From JBBSDV01 sp038240335 (lineage in GTDB: Bacteria > Chloroflexota > Dehalococcoidia > DSTF01 > JACRBR01), in contig JBBSDV010000145.1 in assembly GCA_038240335.1 (NCBI GenBank), positions 1 to 8,799 on the forward strand: a stretch of DNA of 8,799 nt, written 5' to 3'. A program made the translations under genes and the position numbers. Within the stretch, counting starts at the first letter, position 1, and each line of letters begins with the position of its first letter. The notes under the pieces are model-generated. The model was not told the DNA's origin. It saw only the letters and a program-made list of their open reading frames with translations, and did not search any database. Positions 5,646 to 8,799 of the stretch are shown here, piece after piece.

Positions 5646-6401
5646 CTACAGCGGGCGCGCCAGGCCGCCATCACGACGGATGCGCCAGAAGTGTACCGAC
5701 ATGAAGATTGCGGCCAGCAGCGGCAATCCGATTACATGCAACGTATAGAACCTGATCAGGGCGTTAGGTCCCACCTCGAAGCCGCCGATCAGCACGAAGC
5801 GCGTCTGGCCGCCGAGCACCGGCGCTGACCCGGCGATGTTCGTGCCGACCGTGATCGCCCAGAGCGCCAGCTGGTCCCACGGCAAGAGATAGCCGGTAAA
5901 CGACAGCAGCAGCGTCAGCACGAGCAGGATCACGCCGACGACCCAGTTGAACTCGCGCGGCGGCTTGTACGCGCCCATGTAGAACACGCGCATCATGTGC
6001 AGCAGCACCGTGATTACCATCGCGTGCGCCATCCAGCGGTGCAGGTTCCGGATCAGAATGCCGAATCGCACATTCGTCTCGAGCGCCGCCACATCGCTAT
6101 AGGCCCGGTCGACCGACGGCACGTAATAGAACATCAGCATCACGCCCGTAACCGTCAGCCCGAGGAACATGAAGAAGCTGAGGCCGCCGAGACAGTACGT
6201 GTGCGTGATCTTGACGTGTGTCTTGTGGATGCGCGTCGGATGGAGGTGCAGGAACACGCTCGTCGCCACCGCCAGCATCTGGTTCCGCGGTGTGTTCGGG
6301 TAGCCGTAGCGAAAGATCGATCGCCAGATGTAGTTATGGAAGAGTCTGTCGTAGATGAAGTCGCCGAGCCCCGGGCCCTTGGGCTGCTCAGTTACCGACA
6401 T
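5646..6401 (-). CDS. qcrB: Cytochrome b (b6-type), N-terminal half, of the quinol oxidoreductase
   Basis: A 251-residue integral membrane protein that carries the two b hemes. Four helices at about 70-93, 122-140, 152-173 and 218-238. Heme ligands are H121 and H135 on the second helix and H222 and H237 on the fourth. The second pair has 14 residues between them, the spacing known for b6-type and Gram-positive proteins, not mitochondrial bc1. C70 in HTYCLGG matches the cysteine that binds the extra heme c(i) covalently in cytochrome b6 and Bacillus QcrB. SFTGYLLPWDQ near 167-177 is a family signature. As in b6f, the C-terminal half is a separate gene, 18 bases downstream. The ATG at 6401 follows GGAGGAGG by seven bases; an in-frame ATG at 6446 lies inside the upstream gene and would add a Gly/Arg-rich stretch, so it is rejected. 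Family and subtype calls are secure. Confidence 0.96.
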   Translation of the reverse strand: MSVTEQPKGPGLGDFIYDRLFHNYIWRSIFRYGYPNTPRNQMLAVATSVFLHLHPTRIHKTHVKITHTYCLGGLSFFMFLGLTVTGVMLMFYYVPSVDRAYSDVAALETNVRFGILIRNLHRWMAHAMVITVLLHMMRVFYMGAYKPPREFNWVVGVILLVLTLLLSFTGYLLPWDQLALWAITVGTNIAGSAPVLGGQTRFVLIGGFEVGPNALIRFYTLHVIGLPLLAAIFMSVHFWRIRRDGGLARPL

Positions 6402-6417
6402 GCGAGACCCTCCTCCC

Positions 6418-6594
6418 CTACCGCGACCACCATTGTCCGAAGACAACCATCATTCCGATCGAAATAAACAGCGTCGTCGTGACGACGATCAGCTCGCCGG
6501 CGTCCGAGGTCGCTTGCGGCGGCCAGTGCACGAGATCCTTGATGTAGTTCAATGCGCCGCCGATCGGACCGAGTGCCAGCATCAAGTGCACCAT
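6418..6594 (-). CDS. Small one-helix membrane protein, first gene of the bc operon
   Basis: A 58-residue protein with a short amphipathic start, an acidic/polar middle and one membrane helix near the C terminus (LIVVTTTLFISIGMMVVF), ending in GQWWSR. I do not recognise the family. It lies 16 bases before the cytochrome b gene in the same direction, behind the operon promoter, so it may be a small accessory subunit of the complex; that role is inference from position. The start is uncertain. The ATG at 6594 has GGAG six bases upstream and is preferred. An ATG at 6606 and a GTG at 6621 are in frame and would give 62 or 67 residues, but have no good ribosome site. Its good ribosome site, a helix of the right length and tight spacing support a real gene. 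Confidence 0.7.
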   Translation of the reverse strand: MVHLMLALGPIGGALNYIKDLVHWPPQATSDAGELIVVTTTLFISIGMMVVFGQWWSR

Positions 6595-6662
6595 CTCAGG
6601 CTCCATCGGGCGCGACACCACGGAGATTCCGCCGCGTCGATTGTGAATATCGTTTCAATCGG

Positions 6663-6691
6663 AATCTAGCATCGACCCCCAGTAGTGTCAA
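6663..6691 (-). promoter_or_regulatory. Promoter of the cytochrome bc operon
   Basis: Minus strand: perfect -35 TTGACA (6691-6686), 17-bp spacer, -10 TAGATT (6668-6663, four of six). RNA would start near 6656, about 60 bases before the preferred start of the small membrane protein. Its consensus -35 and ideal spacing suggest substantial basal expression. No operator is evident. Confidence 0.75.
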
Positions 6692-6735
6692 GCGAATCTG
6701 CGGCGTGTTGAACAACTGCTTCCGGATTCGTGGCG

Positions 6736-6750
6736 CGGGCTTTCAGCCCG
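6736..6750. repeat. Short GC palindrome in the divergent intergenic region
   Basis: CGGGCT, three-base loop TTC, AGCCCG: a 6-bp hairpin in a GGCGCGGGCTTTCAGCCCG context, between the bc operon promoter and the lipoprotein gene. Such sequences resemble dispersed REP-like palindromes, but only one copy is in this window, so repeat status is inference. Confidence 0.3.
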
Positions 6751-6812
6751 TCCTACTGTCGCTCGGACCAGGCCCCCGCCGCCTCGCGGAGCCACACACG
6801 ATGCCCGCTCGA

Positions 6813-6818
6813 TATAGT
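6813..6818 (+). promoter_or_regulatory. Possible -10 box of the lipoprotein gene
   Basis: TATAGT matches five of six -10 consensus bases and lies 35 bases before the lipoprotein ATG. No convincing -35 box is found 16-18 bases upstream, so the call is tentative; an activator or another sigma factor may be involved. Confidence 0.3.
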
Positions 6819-6853
6819 GCGCTGAGACCCGCCCAACCAGATGGAGCCTCCCA

Positions 6854-7387
6854 ATGCTCGACCATCCCCGCAGCCGTCTCGTGCTGGCCCTCACCGCCGT
6901 GCCGCTGCTCGTCGTCCTGCTCGGCGCCTGCAGCGGCGGCGGTAGCAAGACGCCAGACCGAACGGCTCCGGCTGCCCGATCGACCGCGTCCGGAACGCCA
7001 GCCGACCCGAATGCCACCGGCGCGAAGGATCCGTGCTCGTACGTCAGCGGACCCGAGGTGCAGTCAGCAACGGGCAAGACGGTCTCCGGCGATCCGATTC
7101 GCATCAACGACTTTGTCTGCCGGTACAACACCTCCGAGGGCGTCATCAATGTCGGAGTTTCGCGGCCGGTGACGAGGGAGCGATTCGATCAGGGCGTGCA
7201 GGCCAACGCGAACGGCCAGCAGCTGACAATGATCGCCGATCTCGGCGATGAGGCGTTCGCCGTCCCCTTCGGTGTGTCCGTCTTCAAAGGCTCGGCGTCG
7301 ATCTCGATCGCCGTGTCGCCATCGTCCGCACCCACCGGCGGCGACGCCGCCATCACGCTGGCCCGCTTGGTGCTGCAGCGGCTGTAG
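6854..7387 (+). CDS. Secreted lipoprotein, DUF3558-like, function unknown
   Basis: A 177-residue exported lipoprotein. Residues 1-25 are a lipoprotein signal peptide: basic start (HPRSR), hydrophobic core and lipobox LLGAC, with C26 the lipidated cysteine. A Gly/Ser/Thr/Pro-rich tether runs to about 58. The folded part starts at DPCSYVSGPEVQ; C61 and C89 could form a disulfide. It continues through a V-x-V-S strand, ADLGDEAF near 128-135 and an S-I-S-I-A-V strand near 149-154. This order recalls the DUF3558 lipoproteins of Actinomycetota, but the match is from memory and tentative. The ATG has GGAG seven bases upstream. It is the only plus-strand gene in the window, divergent from the bc operon and convergent with the acetyltransferase, 23 bases apart. 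A 12-bp palindrome (7382-7393) covers its stop codon. No function can be assigned. Confidence 0.85.
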   Translation: MLDHPRSRLVLALTAVPLLVVLLGACSGGGSKTPDRTAPAARSTASGTPADPNATGAKDPCSYVSGPEVQSATGKTVSGDPIRINDFVCRYNTSEGVINVGVSRPVTRERFDQGVQANANGQQLTMIADLGDEAFAVPFGVSVFKGSASISIAVSPSSAPTGGDAAITLARLVLQRL

Positions 7388-7410
7388 CTACAGGTTTGAT
7401 CGACAAGGAA

Positions 7411-8103
7411 TCAGACACCGCTCGCCTGGTCGCTGCGGTCGCTGACCAACCGCGCCGGCGCGCCGGCGACCGTCGTGTTCGGCGCGACGTCCTGCAGCAC
7501 GACGGCGTTCGCGGCCACCTTCGCGTTCGCTCCCACCGTCACCGGCCCCAGGATCTTCGCCCCCGTCCCCACGAATACGCCGTCGCCGAGCGTCGGCCCC
7601 TGCGTCGTGCCCTCGAGCAGTCCGATCGTTACCCACGGCGAAATGATGGTGCCGGTGCCGATGCGCACGAGACCGTCGATGACGACCTGGCCGTGCGGTA
7701 GATAGACTCCGGGCGCGATCACGACCGGGTCGCCGATGCACACCTGCGACATCAGCATGCACGCCCGGTGCAGCGCCGTTGGCAGCAGCGGCACGCGATG
7801 CCGCCGCAGCGACGTGCGTAGCCGGTACAGCACGAGCGCGAAAAACGCATCCGCCGCCCATGCCATGCGAATGAGATTCGCGAGCCGGTCCAGATCATTC
7901 ACGAACCGCGAGCGCTCGCCGCGCACCGCCGCGAACATCCGCAAGTCCTCGCGGAGCGACGGCAGCAGACGCGCACGACTACCCGCGATCTCCGTTCGCA
8001 TCGCGCGCTGAAACGCCAGCTCATCCGCCTTCGAAGCAAATGCCCCCGGCGGCGGCGGATCGCCCGGCCGCCAGTCGCGCCAGCCAAATGGATTGTCAGC
8101 CAC
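7411..8103 (-). CDS. CysE-like hexapeptide-repeat acetyltransferase
   Basis: A 230-residue protein whose C-terminal half (about 120-220) is a left-handed beta-helix of hexapeptide repeats, as in serine acetyltransferase and related O-acetyltransferases. Landmarks: VVIAPGVYLPHG with H137 at the position of a catalytic histidine, SPWVTIG near 155-161, GDGVFVGTGAKILGPVTVG near 173-191, and the typical end AANAVVLQDVAPNTTVAGAPARLV. The second CysE active-site histidine (in RHPKI) is replaced by GPTLG, and the usual aspartate before H137 is proline. L-serine may therefore not be the acceptor; a polysaccharide or small-molecule acetyltransferase is possible. The N-terminal half is helical and rich in Arg and Leu, and is shorter than in true CysE. 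The start is a GTG with GAGG seven bases upstream (six bases between). It follows the DinB-like gene by 18 bases, probably in one transcript. Confidence 0.85.
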   Translation of the reverse strand: MADNPFGWRDWRPGDPPPPGAFASKADELAFQRAMRTEIAGSRARLLPSLREDLRMFAAVRGERSRFVNDLDRLANLIRMAWAADAFFALVLYRLRTSLRRHRVPLLPTALHRACMLMSQVCIGDPVVIAPGVYLPHGQVVIDGLVRIGTGTIISPWVTIGLLEGTTQGPTLGDGVFVGTGAKILGPVTVGANAKVAANAVVLQDVAPNTTVAGAPARLVSDRSDQASGV

Positions 8104-8121
8104 GAGGACCTCGTGCCGGAG

Positions 8122-8574
8122 TCACGCCCGATTGCGCTCTTCCCGCCAGCGCTTGATCCAGCCGGTGTGCTGGGCCCGGTGCGTGCTGCGGAGGCCCGCC
8201 TCGCCGTATAGCGAGCCATCGAGGCCGCGCTCGGTCGCCTGCGAGATCGCGTCGAGAAGCCGTTGCGTCGACGTCGCCAGTTCCCATTTCGTCTGTGCCG
8301 GCGAAAGGCTCAACCGCAGGTCGTGTGACAGCGTGCTGTACGCCTCATCCTGATCGCCCGTCGTCCGCCACGCGGAATCGTACCCCGCCGAGACGCGAGC
8401 GACTTCGGTCGCCCGAATGTCATCCCAATCCGCCACGTGCAGGAGATGATCGGCGACCGACCACCCGTCGAGCGAGCGTTCTGCCATCGCCTCATCGCTC
8501 AGCCCTTCGATCGCCGAGAGCAGCGCGCTCTGCATTTCACGATAGTGGCGCACTAGGGCGTCCCGATCCTCCAT
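8122..8574 (-). CDS. DinB-like metal-binding four-helix protein
   Basis: A 150-residue protein of the DinB/YfiT-like four-helix-bundle superfamily, whose members bind a divalent metal through three histidines; some are thiol-dependent transferases, most are uncharacterised. Evidence: an N-terminal helix with HYREMQSALL, then DGWSVADHLLHVADWDD at 36-52, the family's helix-2 signature with ligand H43 or H46, and H132 and H136 in THRAQH near the C terminus completing the triad. Length is near the family norm. The frame is open up to 8772, but the ATG at 8574 has GAGGGG seven bases upstream and begins the conserved region, while the extension is Arg/Ser-rich and unlike the family. First gene of a likely two-gene unit with the acetyltransferase. 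The substrate is unknown and a DNA-damage role should not be assumed from the name. Confidence 0.85.
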   Translation of the reverse strand: MEDRDALVRHYREMQSALLSAIEGLSDEAMAERSLDGWSVADHLLHVADWDDIRATEVARVSAGYDSAWRTTGDQDEAYSTLSHDLRLSLSPAQTKWELATSTQRLLDAISQATERGLDGSLYGEAGLRSTHRAQHTGWIKRWREERNRA

Positions 8575-8623
8575 CAGCCGTCCCCTCGTGATGCAACGCC
8601 GTCGACTTGCGCTGCTGTCGCGG

Positions 8624-8644
8624 CGCTCGCTTGTACAGCGAGCG
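8624..8644. repeat. Inverted repeat upstream of the DinB-like gene
   Basis: Eight-base arms (8624-8631 and 8637-8644) around TGTAC form a strong hairpin about 50 bases before the DinB-like start. A second hairpin, CGCTCC-GAC-GGAGCG, lies at 8655-8669. They could be RNA structures in a 5' leader or binding sites. The first overlaps a segment copied from the DinB-like gene. Confidence 0.45.
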
Positions 8645-8701
8645 ATCGAGACCGCGCTCCGACGGAGCGGACCGTGATCTGTCCTTCGCGGATAAATCCT
8701 T

Positions 8702-8737
8702 TTTGCCAGTCGAGGTGACTTTACCAGCCGAGGTGAC
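8702..8737. repeat. 18-bp tandem direct repeat, two copies
   Basis: TTTGCCAGTCGAGGTGAC (8702-8719) is followed directly by TTTACCAGCCGAGGTGAC (8720-8737), 16 of 18 bases identical. It lies about 130-165 bases upstream of the DinB-like start. An 18-base period is close to two DNA turns, so both copies would face the same side, as for paired regulator sites; this role is inference. No gene is supported between 8575 and 8799, and no good promoter was seen. Confidence 0.7.
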
Positions 8738-8799
8738 GCGCCGTCGCGGGATGAAACCGCAGGGTACGTCATCGTCTCGGATATGCGCCGCCGCGCCGC

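Noticed and set aside
4083..5828. Long plus-strand open frame opposite Rieske, subunit IV and cytochrome b (581 codons)
   Set aside because: It is antisense to three genes with conserved motifs and its product is His/Arg/Asp-rich without domains. GC-rich codon bias leaves such frames open by chance. The same holds for plus-strand frames at 178-870, 892-1752 and 2850-4001.
7382..7393. Perfect palindrome CTGTAGCTACAG as a terminator between convergent genes
   Set aside because: It has no loop, is short, and no T-run follows on either strand. Probably incidental to the lipoprotein stop codon.
8575..8772. N-terminal extension of the DinB-like protein to 216 residues
   Set aside because: The extension is Arg/Ser-rich, unlike the family, and crosses repeats and hairpins. 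The ATG at 8574 has a good ribosome site and matches the family start.
1..8799. CRISPR array, tRNA, rRNA, insertion sequence or prophage
   Set aside because: I saw no regularly spaced repeats, tRNA-like cloverleaf, rRNA motif or transposase. The only phage-like signal is one domain inside the cytochrome c fusion.

Overview
The window is GC-rich bacterial DNA. Nearly all of it is coded on the minus strand, with one plus-strand gene. The mix is a T-box-controlled acetolactate synthase, a cytochrome b6-type bc complex with a separate subunit IV, an alanine-rich Rieske protein and a lipoprotein resembling actinobacterial ones. It suggests a high-GC, respiring, Gram-positive-affiliated lineage. 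Chloroflexota is my best guess and Actinomycetota the alternative; this is inference from family content, as there is no rRNA or other marker gene.

Layout, right to left in the direction of most transcription. (1) 8799-7411: an untranscribed-looking stretch with an 18-bp tandem repeat and hairpins, then a DinB-like gene and, 18 nt later, a CysE-like hexapeptide acetyltransferase. (2) 7387-6854, plus strand: a secreted lipoprotein that converges on the acetyltransferase. (3) 6691-2454: a strong promoter and a compact five-gene respiratory operon: small one-helix membrane protein, cytochrome b, subunit IV-like protein, Rieske iron-sulfur protein, and a multidomain cytochrome c/cupredoxin fusion. 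Gaps are 16-18 nt or short overlaps. (4) 2369-2082: a 95-residue protein made of two copies of one small domain. (5) 2022-1751: a consensus promoter and a complete T-box riboswitch ending in an intrinsic terminator. (6) 1467-1: ilvB, cut by the window edge after 489 codons.

How the genes work together: the operon encodes a quinol:electron-acceptor oxidoreductase. Cytochrome b and subunit IV form the quinol sites, the Rieske protein takes the first electron, and the last gene supplies a membrane-anchored mono-heme cytochrome c joined to a type 1 copper domain. It probably carries electrons on to a terminal oxidase that is not in the window. The T-box senses uncharged tRNA, most likely tRNA-Leu from its CTC specifier, and switches on branched-chain amino acid synthesis.

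The most unusual features are the cytochrome c - phage-tail-like beta domain - cupredoxin fusion, the tryptophan-rich insertion and extra membrane helices of the subunit IV-like protein, and the small membrane protein that opens the operon. The ilvB, cytochrome b, Rieske and T-box calls are secure. The roles of the 95-residue protein, the lipoprotein and the DinB/acetyltransferase pair are unknown.
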